Assembly (NCBI RefSeq): GCF_030687295.1 | Contig: NZ_CP117425.1 | Span: 2,112,001 to 2,176,000, forward strand | DNA length: 64,000 nt | Reading direction: 5' to 3' | Origin: Pseudomonas beijingensis | GTDB lineage: Bacteria; Pseudomonadota; Gammaproteobacteria; Pseudomonadales; Pseudomonadaceae | Part shown: positions 27,775-38,883 of the stretch, one piece after another | How positions within the stretch are numbered: position 1 is the stretch's first letter | Layout: every line of letters begins with the position of its first letter | Notes under the pieces: model-generated | Database searches by the model: none | The model's input: only the letters and a program-made list of their open reading frames with translations | What the model was told of the DNA's origin: nothing | Translations under genes and position numbers: made by a program

Positions 27775-28098
27775 ATGGCTATCCAGATGACAGAAGCGGC
27801 AGCTAAGCATATTCAGCGCTCCCTCGCGGGGCGCGGCAAGGGCGAGGGTATCCGCCTGGGTGTTCGCACCACGGGCTGCTCTGGTCTTGCCTATGTGCTG
27901 GAATTCGTCGACGAAGTGGGCGAAGACGATCAGGTATTCGAAAGTCATGGTCAGAAAGTGATCATCGACCCGAAAAGCCTGACGTACCTGGACGGCACCG
28001 AACTGGATTTCGTCAAGGAAGGGTTGAACGAAGGCTTCAAGTTCAACAATCCCAACGTGCGCGGTGAATGTGGCTGCGGCGAAAGCTTCAACATCTGA
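27775..28098 (+). CDS. iscA: Iron-sulfur cluster assembly protein IscA
   Basis: 107 residues, A-type carrier with the three conserved cysteines in TTGCSGLAY and the C-terminal GECGCGES. It transfers clusters to apo-targets. TAAGGAG lies at good spacing before the ATG. Confidence 0.96.
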   Translation: MAIQMTEAAAKHIQRSLAGRGKGEGIRLGVRTTGCSGLAYVLEFVDEVGEDDQVFESHGQKVIIDPKSLTYLDGTELDFVKEGLNEGFKFNNPNVRGECGCGESFNI

Positions 28099-28106
28099 GG
28101 CAGCTT

Positions 28107-28628
28107 GTGGGTACTCCTTGTCATTTTGCGTTGTTCCAGTTGCAGCCTGCTTTCCAGCTGGACCTCGATCAGTTGTCCGCGCGTTATCTGGAACTGGCCC
28201 GTGGCGTCCACCCCGACCGCTTTGCCGATGCCTCCGAGGCGGAGCAGCGGCGGGCGCTCGAGCAGTCGGCGAACCTCAACGAGGCTTACCAGACGCTCAA
28301 GCACCCGGCCAAGCGCGCACGTTACCTGCTCGCCATCAGCGGCCATGAGTTGCCGCTGGAGGTCACGGTCCACGATCCCGAGTTCCTTTTGCAGCAGATG
28401 CAGTGGCGCGAAGAGCTCGAGGACCTGCAGGACAGCGCCGACCTGGCCGGTGTCGCGGCATTCAAGCGGCGCTTGAAAGACGCCCAGCAAACACTGAACG
28501 ACAGCTTCGCAGCCTGCTGGAACGATGCCGCGCAACGCGAACAGGCCGAGCGCCTGATGCGGCGCATGCAGTTCCTCGACAAGCTCACCTACGAAGTGCG
28601 CCAGTTAGAAGAGCGCCTCGACGATTAA
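28107..28628 (+). CDS. hscB: Co-chaperone HscB
   Basis: 173 residues from GTG ([16 protein letters not shown]), preceded by GAGG. The J-domain has the HPD motif (GVHPDRF) and the C-terminal helical bundle (QRREQAERL-like region) binds IscU. It delivers IscU to HscA and stimulates its ATPase. The frame is open further upstream to 28068, but the extra residues are a shadow of iscA. Confidence 0.95.
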   Translation: MGTPCHFALFQLQPAFQLDLDQLSARYLELARGVHPDRFADASEAEQRRALEQSANLNEAYQTLKHPAKRARYLLAISGHELPLEVTVHDPEFLLQQMQWREELEDLQDSADLAGVAAFKRRLKDAQQTLNDSFAACWNDAAQREQAERLMRRMQFLDKLTYEVRQLEERLDD

Positions 28629-28678
28629 CCCAGTGCCGCTCCGGTCGCACGCCTGATTACAGATAAGTCCTGATTACG

Positions 28679-30541
28679 ATGGCCCTACTGCAGATCGCCG
28701 AACCCGGCCAAAGTCCACAACCACACCAGCGTCGCCTGGCTGTGGGGATCGACTTGGGTACCACCAATTCCCTGGTCGCTGCCTTGCGCAGCGGTCTTTC
28801 CGAACCGCTGGCCGACGAGCAGGGGCAGGTGATCCTGCCGTCCGCCGTGCGTTATCACGCCGACCGCGTTGAAGTGGGCGAGTCGGCCAAGCTGGCCGCC
28901 GCCACCGACCCTTTCAACACCATTGTCTCGGTCAAGCGCTTGATGGGTCGTGGTCTGTCCGACGTCAAGCAATTGGGCGACCAGCTGCCGTACCGCTTCG
29001 TCGGTGGCGAATCCCATATGCCGTTCATCGAAACCGTGCAGGGCCCGAAAAGCCCGGTCGAGGTTTCCGCCGACATCCTCAAGGTCCTGCGCCAGCGCGC
29101 CGAAGCGGCGTTGGGCGGTGAACTGGTGGGTGCGGTCATTACCGTGCCGGCCTATTTCGACGACGCCCAGCGCCAAGCCACCAAGGACGCTGCCAAGCTG
29201 GCTGGCCTGAACGTGCTGCGCCTGCTCAACGAGCCAACGGCCGCTGCCGTGGCGTATGGCCTGGACCAACATGCCGAAGGCCTGGTCGCGATCTACGACC
29301 TGGGCGGCGGCACGTTCGATATTTCAATCCTGCGCCTGACCGGCGGTGTCTTCGAAGTCCTGGCCACCGGTGGCGACAGCGCCCTGGGCGGTGACGACTT
29401 CGACCACGCCATCGCTGGCTGGATCATCGAGCAAGCGGGTCTTTCCGCCGACCTCGACCCGGGTGCGCAACGCCATCTGCTGCAAACCGCCTGCGCTGCC
29501 AAGGAAGCCTTGACTGACGCTGCTACGGTTGAAGTTGCTTATGGCGACTGGAAAGCCTCCCTGACCCGCGAAGCCTTCGATGCCTTGATCGAACCCATGG
29601 TCGCCCGCAGCCTCAAGGCTTGCCGCCGCGCGGTGCGCGATTCCGGCGTAGAGCTGGAAGACGTCAAGGCCGTGGTCATGGTCGGCGGTTCGACCCGCGT
29701 GCCTCGGGTTCGCGAAGCCGTTGCCGAGGCCTTTGGACGCCAGCCGCTGACTGAAATCGACCCGGACCAAGTGGTCGCCATTGGCGCCGCGATCCAGGCC
29801 GATACCTTGGCCGGCAATAAGCGCGACGGCGGCGAATTGCTGCTGCTCGACGTGATTCCGTTGTCCCTGGGGTTGGAAACCATGGGCGGCCTGATGGAGA
29901 AGGTGATTCCACGTAATACCACCATCCCGGTTGCCCGCGCCCAGGACTTCACCACTTATAAAGACGGCCAGTCGGCCATGATGGTCCACGTGCTGCAAGG
30001 CGAGCGTGAACTGATCAGCGACTGCCGTTCCCTGGCCCGCTTCGAATTGCGCGGCATCCCGGCCATGGTCGCCGGTGCGGCGAAGATCCGCGTGACCTTT
30101 CAGGTTGATGCCGATGGCTTGCTCAACGTCTCCGCCCGCGAACTGGCTTCGGGCGTGGAGGCGAGCATCCAGGTCAAGCCGTCCTACGGCCTGACCGACG
30201 GTGAAATCGCCAAGATGCTCAAGGATTCCTTCCAGCACGCCAGCGACGACAAGGTCGCGCGGGTGTTGCGCGAGCAGCAGGTCGACGCTCAGCGCCTGAT
30301 CGAAGCCGTGCAAGGTGCCCTTGAAGCCGACGGCGACCGGTTGCTCGACGCTGAAGAGCGCATGGTCATCGAGCTGCAGATGCAGGAATTGTCCGAATTG
30401 ATCAAAGGCACCGATGGCTATGCCATCGAGCAGCAGACCAAACGTCTGTCGCAGGTCACCGACGCCTTTGCTGCCCGCCGCCTGGACTCGACGGTGAAAG
30501 CCGCCCTGGCGGGGCGCAACCTGAATGAAATCGAGGAATAA
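28679..30541 (+). CDS. hscA: Fe-S biogenesis chaperone HscA
   Basis: 620 residues, specialised Hsp70. ATPase motifs [24 protein letters not shown] and [13 protein letters not shown] are intact, followed by the substrate-binding domain. It drives cluster release from IscU with HscB. fdx starts 3 bp after its stop. Confidence 0.97.
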   Translation: MALLQIAEPGQSPQPHQRRLAVGIDLGTTNSLVAALRSGLSEPLADEQGQVILPSAVRYHADRVEVGESAKLAAATDPFNTIVSVKRLMGRGLSDVKQLGDQLPYRFVGGESHMPFIETVQGPKSPVEVSADILKVLRQRAEAALGGELVGAVITVPAYFDDAQRQATKDAAKLAGLNVLRLLNEPTAAAVAYGLDQHAEGLVAIYDLGGGTFDISILRLTGGVFEVLATGGDSALGGDDFDHAIAGWIIEQAGLSADLDPGAQRHLLQTACAAKEALTDAATVEVAYGDWKASLTREAFDALIEPMVARSLKACRRAVRDSGVELEDVKAVVMVGGSTRVPRVREAVAEAFGRQPLTEIDPDQVVAIGAAIQADTLAGNKRDGGELLLLDVIPLSLGLETMGGLMEKVIPRNTTIPVARAQDFTTYKDGQSAMMVHVLQGERELISDCRSLARFELRGIPAMVAGAAKIRVTFQVDADGLLNVSARELASGVEASIQVKPSYGLTDGEIAKMLKDSFQHASDDKVARVLREQQVDAQRLIEAVQGALEADGDRLLDAEERMVIELQMQELSELIKGTDGYAIEQQTKRLSQVTDAFAARRLDSTVKAALAGRNLNEIEE

Positions 30542-30544
30542 CTG

Positions 30545-30886
30545 ATGCCGCAGGTGATTTTTCTGCCCCACGAGAAGTTCTGTCCGGAGGGCATGGTCGT
30601 GGAGGCTGAGCCCGGGATTTCCATTCTCGAGCTGGCCCATGAGCACCATATCGAGATGGAAAGTGCCTGTGGCGGCGTCTGCGCCTGCACGACGTGCCAT
30701 TGCATCATTCGTGAGGGTTTCGATTCGCTGGAAGAAGCGGACGATCTGGAGGAAGATTTCCTCGATCGGGCCTGGGGTCTGGAAGCGCAATCGCGCCTGG
30801 GCTGCCAAGCCATCGTCGGCACCGAAGACCTGACCGTCGAAATTCCGAAATATTCGCTTAACCATGCGGCCGAAGCGCCGCACTGA
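30545..30886 (+). CDS. fdx: ISC-type [2Fe-2S] ferredoxin
   Basis: 113 residues. The cluster cysteines lie in ACGGVCACTTCHC and in RLGCQAI, the adrenodoxin-like C-x5-C-x2-C...C pattern. It provides electrons in Fe-S cluster assembly. It is coupled to hscA and followed by iscX. Confidence 0.96.
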   Translation: MPQVIFLPHEKFCPEGMVVEAEPGISILELAHEHHIEMESACGGVCACTTCHCIIREGFDSLEEADDLEEDFLDRAWGLEAQSRLGCQAIVGTEDLTVEIPKYSLNHAAEAPH

Positions 30887-30899
30887 TGGTGACACTGTC

Positions 30900-31100
30900 A
30901 TGAGCTATGGTTGGAATGATGTACAACGCATCGCAGAAGAACTGGCCGAAGCCAAGCCGGACGTGAATCCGTTGACTGTGAATTTTGTCGATTTGCAGCG
31001 CTGGATCATGGAGCTACCCGATTTCGACAATACCTCTGGCCGTTGTGGCGAGAAGGTCTTGGAAGCGGTCCAGACGCTCTGGATCGAAGAAATCGACTGA
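30900..31100 (+). CDS. iscX: Fe-S assembly protein IscX
   Basis: 66 residues, acidic, starting MSYGWNDVQRIAEELAE and ending LWIEEID, typical of IscX (YfhJ), an IscS-binding modulator. The ATG at 30900 is chosen; the frame extends upstream into fdx. Last gene of the isc operon. Confidence 0.95.
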   Translation: MSYGWNDVQRIAEELAEAKPDVNPLTVNFVDLQRWIMELPDFDNTSGRCGEKVLEAVQTLWIEEID

Positions 31101-31129
31101 TCGACCTGGCAGGTTAGGCAATACCCCTG

Positions 31130-31158
31130 AACCCGCGTATAATTCGCGGGTTTAATTT
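31130..31158 (+). promoter_or_regulatory. Hairpin with embedded -10 box between iscX and ndk
   Basis: AACCCGCG-TATAATT-CGCGGGTT followed by TAATTTTT looks like an intrinsic terminator for the isc operon. Its loop is exactly TATAAT, a perfect -10 element, so the same DNA may be the ndk promoter. The -35 region is weak. Confidence 0.6.
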
Positions 31159-31188
31159 TTCGCAAATTACCGTTTCTGGAGTTACACC

Positions 31189-31614
31189 ATGGCTGTTCAA
31201 CGTACTTTCTCCATCATCAAGCCTGACGCCGTTGCTAAAAACGTGATCGGCAAGATCGTTACCCGCTTCGAAGACGCTGGCCTGCGCGTTGTAGCTTCGA
31301 AAATGAAGCAACTGTCCAAAGCCGAAGCCGAAGGCTTCTACGCTGAGCACAGCGAGCGCGGTTTCTTCGGTGAGCTGGTTGCCTTCATGACTTCCGGTCC
31401 GGTTGTCGTTCAGGTGCTGGAAGGCGAAAACGCCATCGCTCGCAACCGTGAGCTGATGGGCGCTACCAACCCTAAAGAAGCCGCCGCTGGCACCATCCGT
31501 GCTGACTTCGCCGAGTCGATCGACGCCAACGCCGTTCACGGTTCGGACTCCGAAGCCGCTGCCGCTCGCGAAATCGCTTACTTTTTCTCCGCTACTGAAG
31601 TAACCACTCGCTAA
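31189..31614 (+). CDS. ndk: Nucleoside diphosphate kinase
   Basis: 141 residues. The active-site histidine is in NAVHGSDS, with [11 protein letters not shown] at the start. It balances NTP pools by gamma-phosphate transfer through phospho-His. AT-biased, highly optimal codons suggest strong expression. First gene of a long gene run with rlmN and beyond. Confidence 0.97.
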   Translation: MAVQRTFSIIKPDAVAKNVIGKIVTRFEDAGLRVVASKMKQLSKAEAEGFYAEHSERGFFGELVAFMTSGPVVVQVLEGENAIARNRELMGATNPKEAAAGTIRADFAESIDANAVHGSDSEAAAAREIAYFFSATEVTTR

Positions 31615-31642
31615 GCCCAGGCTTTTGAGTGAAGGTGAATCC

Positions 31643-32791
31643 ATGACTACATCGAACGGCAAAACCAACCTGTTGGGCCTGACCCAGCCGGAAATGGAGA
31701 AATTCTTCGACTCGATCGGGGAGAAGCGTTTCCGTGCCGGCCAGGTGATGAAATGGATTCACCACTTTGGCGTCGACGACTTTGACGCCATGACGAATGT
31801 CAGCAAGGCCTTGCGCGAAAAGCTCAAGGCAGTTGCTGAAATTCGCGGTCCGGAAGTGGTCAGCGAGGACATCTCCAGCGACGGCACCCGCAAGTGGGTG
31901 GTGCGCGTGGCGTCCGGCAGCTGCGTCGAGACCGTCTACATTCCCCAGGGCAAGCGCGGCACCTTGTGCGTTTCGTCCCAGGCAGGCTGTGCCCTGGATT
32001 GCAGTTTCTGCTCCACCGGCAAGCAAGGCTTCAATAGCAACCTCACCGCCGCCGAAGTGATCGGCCAGGTGTGGATTGCCAACAAATCCTTTGGTAGCGT
32101 CCCGGCGACCGTCGACCGTGCCATCACCAACGTGGTGATGATGGGCATGGGTGAGCCGCTGCTGAACTTTGACAACGTCGTTTCCGCCATGCACCTGATG
32201 ATGGATGACCTGGGCTACGGCATCTCCAAGCGCCGCGTGACCCTGTCCACCTCCGGCGTGGTGCCGATGATCGATGAGCTGGCCAAGCACATCGACGTCT
32301 CCCTGGCGTTGTCGCTGCACGCACCCAATGACGCATTGCGTAACCAATTGGTGCCGATCAACAAGAAATATCCGCTTAAGATGCTGCTCGAGTCGTGCCA
32401 GCGCTACATGTCGTCCCTGGGCGAAAAACGCGTGCTGACCATCGAGTACACGCTGCTCAAGGATGTGAACGACAAGGTCGAGCACGCGGTCGAGATGATC
32501 GAGCTGCTCAAGAACATCCCGTGCAAGATCAACCTGATCCCGTTCAACCCGTTCCCGCATTCCGGTTACGAGCGTCCGAGCAACAATGCGATTCGTCGTT
32601 TCCAGGATCAGCTTCACCACGCTGGCTTCAACGTCACCGTGCGCACCACCCGCGGCGAAGACATCGACGCCGCCTGTGGCCAATTGGTAGGACAGGTGCT
32701 GGATCGCACCCGTCGCAGCGAACGCTACATTGCCGTGCGTGAGTTGAACGCCGCGGACGATGCGGTGCAGAACGCTGCGAACAGTCACTAA
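31643..32791 (+). CDS. rlmN: Dual-specificity rRNA/tRNA methyltransferase RlmN
   Basis: 382 residues, radical SAM enzyme forming m2A2503 in 23S rRNA and m2A37 in tRNAs. The cluster motif C-x3-C-x2-C is seen in [11 protein letters not shown], with the methyl-carrying cysteine region DAACGQL near the C-terminus. The ATG at 31643 (GAAGGTGA upstream) is preferred over TTG 31625. Confidence 0.96.
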   Translation: MTTSNGKTNLLGLTQPEMEKFFDSIGEKRFRAGQVMKWIHHFGVDDFDAMTNVSKALREKLKAVAEIRGPEVVSEDISSDGTRKWVVRVASGSCVETVYIPQGKRGTLCVSSQAGCALDCSFCSTGKQGFNSNLTAAEVIGQVWIANKSFGSVPATVDRAITNVVMMGMGEPLLNFDNVVSAMHLMMDDLGYGISKRRVTLSTSGVVPMIDELAKHIDVSLALSLHAPNDALRNQLVPINKKYPLKMLLESCQRYMSSLGEKRVLTIEYTLLKDVNDKVEHAVEMIELLKNIPCKINLIPFNPFPHSGYERPSNNAIRRFQDQLHHAGFNVTVRTTRGEDIDAACGQLVGQVLDRTRRSERYIAVRELNAADDAVQNAANSH

Positions 32792-32803
32792 GAGAGGAAC
32801 TCT

Positions 32804-33562
32804 ATGTCCCTGCGCTTCGCGCTCGTTTTGCTGTTGGCCGGCCTTTGTTCCGGTTGTGTCCTGTCGGGTGACTACAACCCGATGAAGACCAGCAAAGGGC
32901 GCGACGAGGCACGTGTGGCCTATGTGCAACTGGGCATCGGCTACCTGCAGCAGGGCATGACCGAACGGGCCAAGGTGCCGCTCAAGAAAGCCCTGGAACT
33001 GGACGACTCCGACCCGGATGCCAACGCGGCCCTGGCCCTGGTGTTCCAGGCCGAGATGGAGCCGGAGCTGGCCGACCAGCATTTTCGCAAGGCGCTGTCT
33101 GGCCGGCCCCAGGACGCACGGATCCTGAACAACTACGGCAGCTTTCTTTTCGAGCAGAAACGCTACAAGGAAGCCTACGAGCGCTTCGAGCAGGCTGCCG
33201 CCGATACCCTTTACCCTGAGCGTTCGCGGGTTTTCGAGAACCTCGGCATGACGGCCGCGCAGTTGGGCCAACGTGACCTGGCCCGCCAGCAGCTGGAAAA
33301 GGCGCTGCGGCTCAACCGCCAGCAACCGCGGGCGTTGCTGGAAATGGCTGAGTTGTCCTACGAAGACAGGCATTATGTGCCCGCGCGTGACTACTACGAG
33401 CGTTTTAGCCTGCTGAGCGAGCAAAATGCACGTAGTCTATTGCTCGGCGTTCGGCTGGCACATGTGTTTGAAGATCGCGACAAGGCTGCAAGCTACGGCC
33501 TGCAACTCAAAAGACTCTATCCCGGTACGCCGGAATATCAGCAATACCTGTCGGAGCAATGA
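32804..33562 (+). CDS. pilF: Type IV pilus assembly lipoprotein PilF (pilotin)
   Basis: 252 residues with a lipoprotein signal (LLLAGLCSGC, lipobox LCSGC) and TPR repeats (AYVQLGIGYLQQGM onward). PilF localises the PilQ secretin to the outer membrane. It sits between rlmN and rodZ as in other pseudomonads. Its stop overlaps the rodZ start. Confidence 0.94.
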   Translation: MSLRFALVLLLAGLCSGCVLSGDYNPMKTSKGRDEARVAYVQLGIGYLQQGMTERAKVPLKKALELDDSDPDANAALALVFQAEMEPELADQHFRKALSGRPQDARILNNYGSFLFEQKRYKEAYERFEQAAADTLYPERSRVFENLGMTAAQLGQRDLARQQLEKALRLNRQQPRALLEMAELSYEDRHYVPARDYYERFSLLSEQNARSLLLGVRLAHVFEDRDKAASYGLQLKRLYPGTPEYQQYLSEQ

Positions 33563-34596
33563 TGAAAGCGGCGCATCCCGAAGTTGTAGCAGCGACTCGC
33601 GTAAATCCCGGTGAGACCCTGCGTCAAGCCCGCGAAAGCAATGGTTGGTCGCTGGCCGAAGTGGCCCTCAAGCTCAATCTTACCGTGGCTTCCCTGGGCA
33701 ATCTGGAAGCGGGCGCGTTCGACAAGCTGCCTGGGCACACCTTCGCCCGGGGCTATATCCGCGCCTATGCCAAGTTGCTTGGCAAGGACCAGACCCTGCT
33801 GGTCCAGCAATTCGATCAATACACCGGTTCCGATGCCCAGGGCAGCAGCGTGCACAGCCTGGGGCGCATCGAGGAGCCGGTTCGCGTTTCCCACACCATT
33901 TTGCGAATCGTCAGCCTGTTGCTGCTGATCGCGGTGATTGGTGGCGGTTTTGTCTGGTGGCAGGACCAGACGTCCTTGCGCAACAAGGAACCAGTCGCCA
34001 TGAGCCCTGAACACGTTGAGGTCGAGGGCGCCGACGGCACCACCCAGATCCATCCGCTGGACGAGCCGGAAGACCAGGCCGTCGTCGAAGGCCAGGCTGA
34101 AGGCGAAACCGCTCTGGCGTTGCCACAAAGCCCGGACGCCGCCGATGCCCAGGCGGGTGCCGAGCCGGCTGTTCCAGCACCGGCCACGCCGACGGCACCG
34201 GCTGCCCCGAACACCGGCAGCGCACCGATTGCTACCGCACCAGCCACGCCGAGCACGCCAGCACCGACCGTGACTGCGCCTGCGACCCACGCCGCACCTA
34301 CCACTCCAGTCGCCCCGGCAGCTCCAGCAGCCCCGACCCCGGCGCCCGTCGCGGGTGAAGGCCAGGTGCAGATCCAGTTTGTCGCCGACTGCTGGACGCA
34401 GATCACCGACGGCAACGGCAAGGTGCTGTTCAGCGGCCTCAAGCGCAAGGGCGACAGCACGGCCGTCAACGGCAAGCCGCCATTTGCCGTACGCCTGGGT
34501 TATGCCCGTGGCGCGCAGGTCAGCTACAACGGCCAGCCGGTCGACATCGCTCCGTTCACCAGTGGCGAGACCGCTCGCCTGAAGTTGGGTCAATAA
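33559..34596 (+). CDS. rodZ: Cytoskeleton protein RodZ
   Basis: 345 residues: N-terminal helix-turn-helix (ETLRQARESNGWSLAEVALK), one membrane helix at about 113-133 (ILRIVSLLLLIAVIGGGFVWW), a long Pro/Ala/Thr linker, and a C-terminal periplasmic DUF4115 domain (QIQFVADCWTQITDGNGK). It couples MreB to cell-wall synthesis. The low-complexity linker is the variable part. Starts ATG-ATG overlapping pilF. Confidence 0.94.
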   Translation: MMKAAHPEVVAATRVNPGETLRQARESNGWSLAEVALKLNLTVASLGNLEAGAFDKLPGHTFARGYIRAYAKLLGKDQTLLVQQFDQYTGSDAQGSSVHSLGRIEEPVRVSHTILRIVSLLLLIAVIGGGFVWWQDQTSLRNKEPVAMSPEHVEVEGADGTTQIHPLDEPEDQAVVEGQAEGETALALPQSPDAADAQAGAEPAVPAPATPTAPAAPNTGSAPIATAPATPSTPAPTVTAPATHAAPTTPVAPAAPAAPTPAPVAGEGQVQIQFVADCWTQITDGNGKVLFSGLKRKGDSTAVNGKPPFAVRLGYARGAQVSYNGQPVDIAPFTSGETARLKLGQ

Positions 34597-34599
34597 GTC

Positions 34600-35709
34600 A
34601 TGCACGGCGAATCTCCAATCAAGCGTCGCGAATCCCGAAAGATCTGGGTCGGTAACGTGCCCGTGGGCGGCGATGCGCCTATCGCTGTGCAGAGCATGAC
34701 CAACAGCGACACCAATGACGTGGCCGCCACGGTCGCGCAGATCAACCGCCTGGAAGCCGCCGGTGTCGACATCGTGCGGGTATCGGTGCCGGACATGGAC
34801 GCCGCCGAGGCGTTCGGCAAGATCAAGCAACTGGTCAAGGTGCCCTTGGTCGCCGATATCCACTTCGACTACCGCATCGCCCTGCGCGTGGCCGAGTTGG
34901 GTGTGGATTGCCTGCGCATCAACCCGGGCAACATCGGTCGCGAAGACCGTGTGCGCGCCGTGGTGGATGCCGCCCGCGACCGGGGCATTCCGATCCGCAT
35001 CGGCGTGAACGCCGGTTCCCTGGAAAAAGACCTGCAAAAGAAATACGGCGAACCGACCCCCGCGGCGCTGGTGGAGTCGGCCCTGCGCCACGTCGAGCAC
35101 CTGGAACGCCTGAATTTCCAGGACTTCAAGGTCAGCGTGAAGGCCTCCGACGTGTTCATGGCCGTCGAAGCCTACCGCCTGCTGGCCAAGGAAATCGTCC
35201 AGCCGTTGCACCTGGGCATCACCGAAGCCGGTGGGTTGCGTTCGGGCACGGTGAAATCCGCCGTCGGCCTCGGTATGCTGCTCGCCGAAGGGATTGGCGA
35301 TACCATCCGCATCTCGTTGGCGGCTGACCCGGTCGAGGAAGTGAAAGTCGGCTATGACATTCTCAAGTCCCTGCACCTGCGTTCCCGTGGCATCAACTTC
35401 ATCGCCTGCCCGAGCTGCTCGCGGCAGAACTTCGATGTGGTCAAGACCATGAACGAACTGGAAGGGCGCCTCGAAGACCTGCTGGTGCCGCTGGATGTCG
35501 CGGTGATCGGTTGCGTGGTCAACGGGCCGGGCGAAGCCAAGGAGGCCCATATCGGCCTGACTGGCGGTACACCGAACCTGATTTACATCGACGGCAAGCC
35601 GTCGCAGAAACTGACGAATGACAATCTGGTGGATGAGCTGGAACGGCTGATTCGCCAGAAAGCGGCCGAAAAGGTCGAAGCCGACGCAGCGGTCATCGCG
35701 CGCGGTTAA
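34600..35709 (+). CDS. ispG: 4-hydroxy-3-methylbut-2-enyl diphosphate synthase
   Basis: 369 residues. The [4Fe-4S] ligands lie in [10 protein letters not shown] and GCVVNGPGE. It catalyses the penultimate MEP-pathway step to isoprenoids. Starts 3 bp after rodZ; the IscS-type machinery nearby supplies its cluster in the general sense only. Confidence 0.97.
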   Translation: MHGESPIKRRESRKIWVGNVPVGGDAPIAVQSMTNSDTNDVAATVAQINRLEAAGVDIVRVSVPDMDAAEAFGKIKQLVKVPLVADIHFDYRIALRVAELGVDCLRINPGNIGREDRVRAVVDAARDRGIPIRIGVNAGSLEKDLQKKYGEPTPAALVESALRHVEHLERLNFQDFKVSVKASDVFMAVEAYRLLAKEIVQPLHLGITEAGGLRSGTVKSAVGLGMLLAEGIGDTIRISLAADPVEEVKVGYDILKSLHLRSRGINFIACPSCSRQNFDVVKTMNELEGRLEDLLVPLDVAVIGCVVNGPGEAKEAHIGLTGGTPNLIYIDGKPSQKLTNDNLVDELERLIRQKAAEKVEADAAVIARG

Positions 35710-35731
35710 GTCGAAAGATTAAGGAATACAC

Positions 35732-37021
35732 GTGAGCAAGTCTCTGCAAGCCATTCGTGGCATGAACGACATCCTGCCCGAGCAGACGCCCCTGTGGCGC
35801 TATTTCGAGGGCACCGTGGCGCGCCTGCTGGATAACTACGGTTACCGGCAGATCCGCATGCCGATCGTCGAGTTCACCGAGCTGTTCAAGCGCTCCATCG
35901 GTGAAGTGACCGACATCGTCGAAAAAGAGATGTACACCTTCGACGACCGCAACGGCGACTCCCTGACCCTGCGCCCCGAAGGCACGGCGGCCTGCGTGCG
36001 TGCGGTGCTCGAACACGGCATCACCGGCGGCGGCCAGGTGCAGAAACTCTGGTACATCGGCCCGATGTTCCGTCACGAGCGCCCGCAGAAAGGCCGTTAT
36101 CGCCAGTTTCACCAGATTGGCCTGGAAGTGTTCAACCTCGACGGCCCGGACATCGACGCCGAGCTGATCGTCATGACCTGGCGCCTGTGGGGCGAGCTGG
36201 GGCTGCGTGATGCGGTCAAGCTCGAGCTCAACAGCCTGGGCACCAGCGAGTCCCGTGGCCGCTACCGTGAAGCGTTGGTGGAGTTTCTTTCCGCCCACCT
36301 GGACAAGCTCGACGAAGACAGCCAGCGCCGTCTGAAGACCAACCCACTGCGCGTGCTCGATACCAAGAATGCCGAGACCCAAGCGGTCCTGGTCGACGCG
36401 CCGAAAATGGCCGACTACCTCGACGACGAATCCCGTGCGCATTTCGAAGGGCTGAAAGCCCGCCTGGACGCTGTTGGCATCCCTTACGTGATCAACCCCA
36501 AGTTGGTTCGCGGCCTGGATTACTACAGCAAGACCGTCTTCGAGTGGGTCACCGACAAGCTCGGCGCCCAGGGCACCGTCTGTGCCGGTGGCCGCTACGA
36601 CGGGCTGGTGGAGCAGATGGGCGGCAAGCCGACCCCGGGCGTGGGCTTTGCCATGGGCATCGAGCGCCTGGTGCTGATGCTCGAAGCCTTGGACAAGGTG
36701 CCGGAAGAGTTGTCCCGTCAGGTCGACGTCTACCTGTGCGCCTTTGGCGAGGCCGCCGAACTGGCCGCCTTGTCGTTGAGCGAGCGGATCCGCGACCAGT
36801 TGCCCAACCTGCGCCTGCAGATCAACGCCGGCGCCGGCAGCTTCAAGAGCCAATTCAAGAAAGCCGACAAGAGCGGTGCGCTGTACGCATTGATCCTCGG
36901 TGACGACGAACTGGCCCAACAAGTGGTAGGTTTCAAACCCCTGCGTGGCCAGGGCGAACAACAAAGCATTGCCTGGGATGCGCTTGCTGCACACCTGGCC
37001 ACCTGCGTCGTGCAGGGTTGA
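35732..37021 (+). CDS. hisS: Histidyl-tRNA synthetase
   Basis: 429 residues from GTG (AAGGA upstream). Class II motifs: [30 protein letters not shown], and the His-specific [12 protein letters not shown] and [14 protein letters not shown]. It charges tRNA-His. Confidence 0.97.
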   Translation: MSKSLQAIRGMNDILPEQTPLWRYFEGTVARLLDNYGYRQIRMPIVEFTELFKRSIGEVTDIVEKEMYTFDDRNGDSLTLRPEGTAACVRAVLEHGITGGGQVQKLWYIGPMFRHERPQKGRYRQFHQIGLEVFNLDGPDIDAELIVMTWRLWGELGLRDAVKLELNSLGTSESRGRYREALVEFLSAHLDKLDEDSQRRLKTNPLRVLDTKNAETQAVLVDAPKMADYLDDESRAHFEGLKARLDAVGIPYVINPKLVRGLDYYSKTVFEWVTDKLGAQGTVCAGGRYDGLVEQMGGKPTPGVGFAMGIERLVLMLEALDKVPEELSRQVDVYLCAFGEAAELAALSLSERIRDQLPNLRLQINAGAGSFKSQFKKADKSGALYALILGDDELAQQVVGFKPLRGQGEQQSIAWDALAAHLATCVVQG

Positions 37022-37061
37022 AGCTGTCAAACAGCCGATTTAGCGATTAAGGAGTATTGGG

Positions 37062-37703
37062 GTGTCGAGTACCGAAGATGAACAGCTGGCGGATTTGAAG
37101 GACTGGTGGACGCGCAACGGCAAGCCGCTGGTCACTGGCGGCCTGTTGGCGCTGGTCATCGTGTTCGGCTGGCAGGCCTACCAGAAATACCAGAGCAACC
37201 AGTCGCAAGGCGCCTCGGTGCTCTACCAGCAACTGCTGGAAACCACCCTGACCCCGGACGGCAAGCCTGACGCGGCCCGCGTGGCGGACCTGGCCGGCAA
37301 GCTGGACAAGGAATTCGGCGGTACCGCCTACGCTCAGTACGGTCGCCTGTTCGTGGCCAAGGTCGCGGTGGACAGCGGCAAGCTGGACGACGCGGCCACC
37401 GAGCTCAAGGGTATCGTAGACAAACCGGCCAACCCGACCCTGGGCGAAGTGGCGCGTCAGCGCCTGGCACAGGTGCTGGCGGCACAGAACAAGGCCGAAG
37501 ACGCGTTGAAGCTGCTCGACGGTGATGCCGACAAGGCATTCCTGGCGACCCGCGAAGAACTCAAGGGCGACCTGCTGGTACAGCTGGGCCGTGCCGATGA
37601 GGCCCATGCGGCCTACCAAAAAGCCAAGGCTGCGCTGTCGGATGAAGCCGCAGTCGGTGGCCTGCAAATCAAGCTGGACGACCTGGCCAAAGGGGATGCG
37701 TGA
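37062..37703 (+). CDS. YfgM-like tetratricopeptide membrane protein
   Basis: 213 residues from GTG (AAGGAG upstream). A single N-terminal helix (VTGGLLALVIVFGWQAY) and a periplasmic TPR-like domain. YfgM (PpiD partner) is an ancillary SecYEG chaperone in E. coli, encoded between hisS and bamB as here. The stop lies next to the bamB start. Confidence 0.9.
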   Translation: MSSTEDEQLADLKDWWTRNGKPLVTGGLLALVIVFGWQAYQKYQSNQSQGASVLYQQLLETTLTPDGKPDAARVADLAGKLDKEFGGTAYAQYGRLFVAKVAVDSGKLDDAATELKGIVDKPANPTLGEVARQRLAQVLAAQNKAEDALKLLDGDADKAFLATREELKGDLLVQLGRADEAHAAYQKAKAALSDEAAVGGLQIKLDDLAKGDA

Positions 37704-37704
37704 C

Positions 37705-38847
37705 GTGATCCGTTGGAAACATGCAGCATTGCTGGCCCTGGCCATTCTGGCCGCGGGTTGCAGCAGCAACAGCAAGAAAGAACTGCCGCCAGCCGAACTG
37801 ACCGACTTCAAAGAAGAAGTCGTGTTGCAGAAGCAGTGGAGCCGTTCCATCGGCGATGGCCAGGGTGAAACCTACAACATGCTGGTGCCGGCCATCGATG
37901 GCGACACCATCTATGCTGGCGACGTCACCGGTGTGGTGATGGCGATGGACCGCACCAACGGCGACGTCAAATGGGAAAAGGATCTTGAACTGCCTGTTTC
38001 CGGCGCCGTTGGCGTGGGTTACGGCCTGGTCATGATCGGCACGCTCAAGGGCGAGATCGTCGCCCTGGACGCGAGCAGCGGTGAAGAAAAATGGCGCGCC
38101 CGCGTGACCAGCGAAGTGCTCGCACCGCCAGCCACCAACGGTGACGTGGTGGTCGTCCAGACCCAGGACGACCGCCTGATCGGCCTGGATGCTGCTACCG
38201 GCAACCAGCGCTGGTTGTACGACAGCACCCCGGCGGTACTGACTTTGCGCGGTACCAGCGCACCGATCGTCACCAACCGCCTGGCGGTGGCTGGCTTGTC
38301 GACCGGTAAAGTGGTGGCCCTGGATATTTCCAACGGCGTGCCGGTGTGGGAACAGCGCGTAGCGATCCCGCAAGGTCGTTCGGAACTGGAGCGTGTGGTC
38401 GACATCGACGGCGGCTTGCTGCTGTCCGGCGGTACGCTGTACGTCGCCAGCTACCAGGGCCGCGTGGCGGCACTGGACCTGGAAAGCGGTCGTCCGCTGT
38501 GGCAGCGCGATGCGTCCAGCTACGCCGGTGTCGCCCAGGGCTTTGGCAGCGTCTACGTGAGCCTGTCCTCGGGCACCGTCGAAGGCGTTGACGAGCGTTC
38601 CACCACCGCTTTGTGGAGCAACGACTCCCTGGCCCGCCGTCAACTGTCGGCTCCGGAAGTGTTCTCCAGCTACATCGCAGTGGGTGACCTGGAAGGTTAC
38701 CTGCACCTGCTCAGCCAGGTGGACGGTCGTTTCGTCGGCCGTGAGCGCATCGACAGCGACGGCCTGCGTGCCCGTCCGCTGGTGGCGGGCAACATGATTT
38801 ATGTGTATGGCAACAGCGGCAAACTGGAAGCCCTGACCATCAAGTAA
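37705..38847 (+). CDS. bamB: Outer-membrane assembly lipoprotein BamB
   Basis: 380 residues from GTG (AAGGGG at proper spacing); ATG at 37696 would be too near the ribosome-binding site. Lipoprotein signal with lipobox ILAAGCSS, then an eight-bladed PQQ-type beta-propeller (GVVMAMDRTNGDVKWEKD, ALDASSGEEKWRARV repeats). It supports BamA in barrel assembly. Confidence 0.95.
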   Translation: MIRWKHAALLALAILAAGCSSNSKKELPPAELTDFKEEVVLQKQWSRSIGDGQGETYNMLVPAIDGDTIYAGDVTGVVMAMDRTNGDVKWEKDLELPVSGAVGVGYGLVMIGTLKGEIVALDASSGEEKWRARVTSEVLAPPATNGDVVVVQTQDDRLIGLDAATGNQRWLYDSTPAVLTLRGTSAPIVTNRLAVAGLSTGKVVALDISNGVPVWEQRVAIPQGRSELERVVDIDGGLLLSGGTLYVASYQGRVAALDLESGRPLWQRDASSYAGVAQGFGSVYVSLSSGTVEGVDERSTTALWSNDSLARRQLSAPEVFSSYIAVGDLEGYLHLLSQVDGRFVGRERIDSDGLRARPLVAGNMIYVYGNSGKLEALTIK

Positions 38848-38883
38848 GACTATGCTTGGGTTAATTCCCAAGCGGCTTCATTC

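Noticed and set aside
31592..33424. Long minus-strand frame (610 codons)
   Set aside because: Antisense shadow of rlmN and pilF, with composition rich in His, Gln and Arg typical of such shadows.
33538..35550. Very long minus-strand frame (670 codons)
   Set aside because: Antisense shadow of rodZ and ispG; GC-rich codons keep the opposite strand open. The plus-strand genes are well supported.
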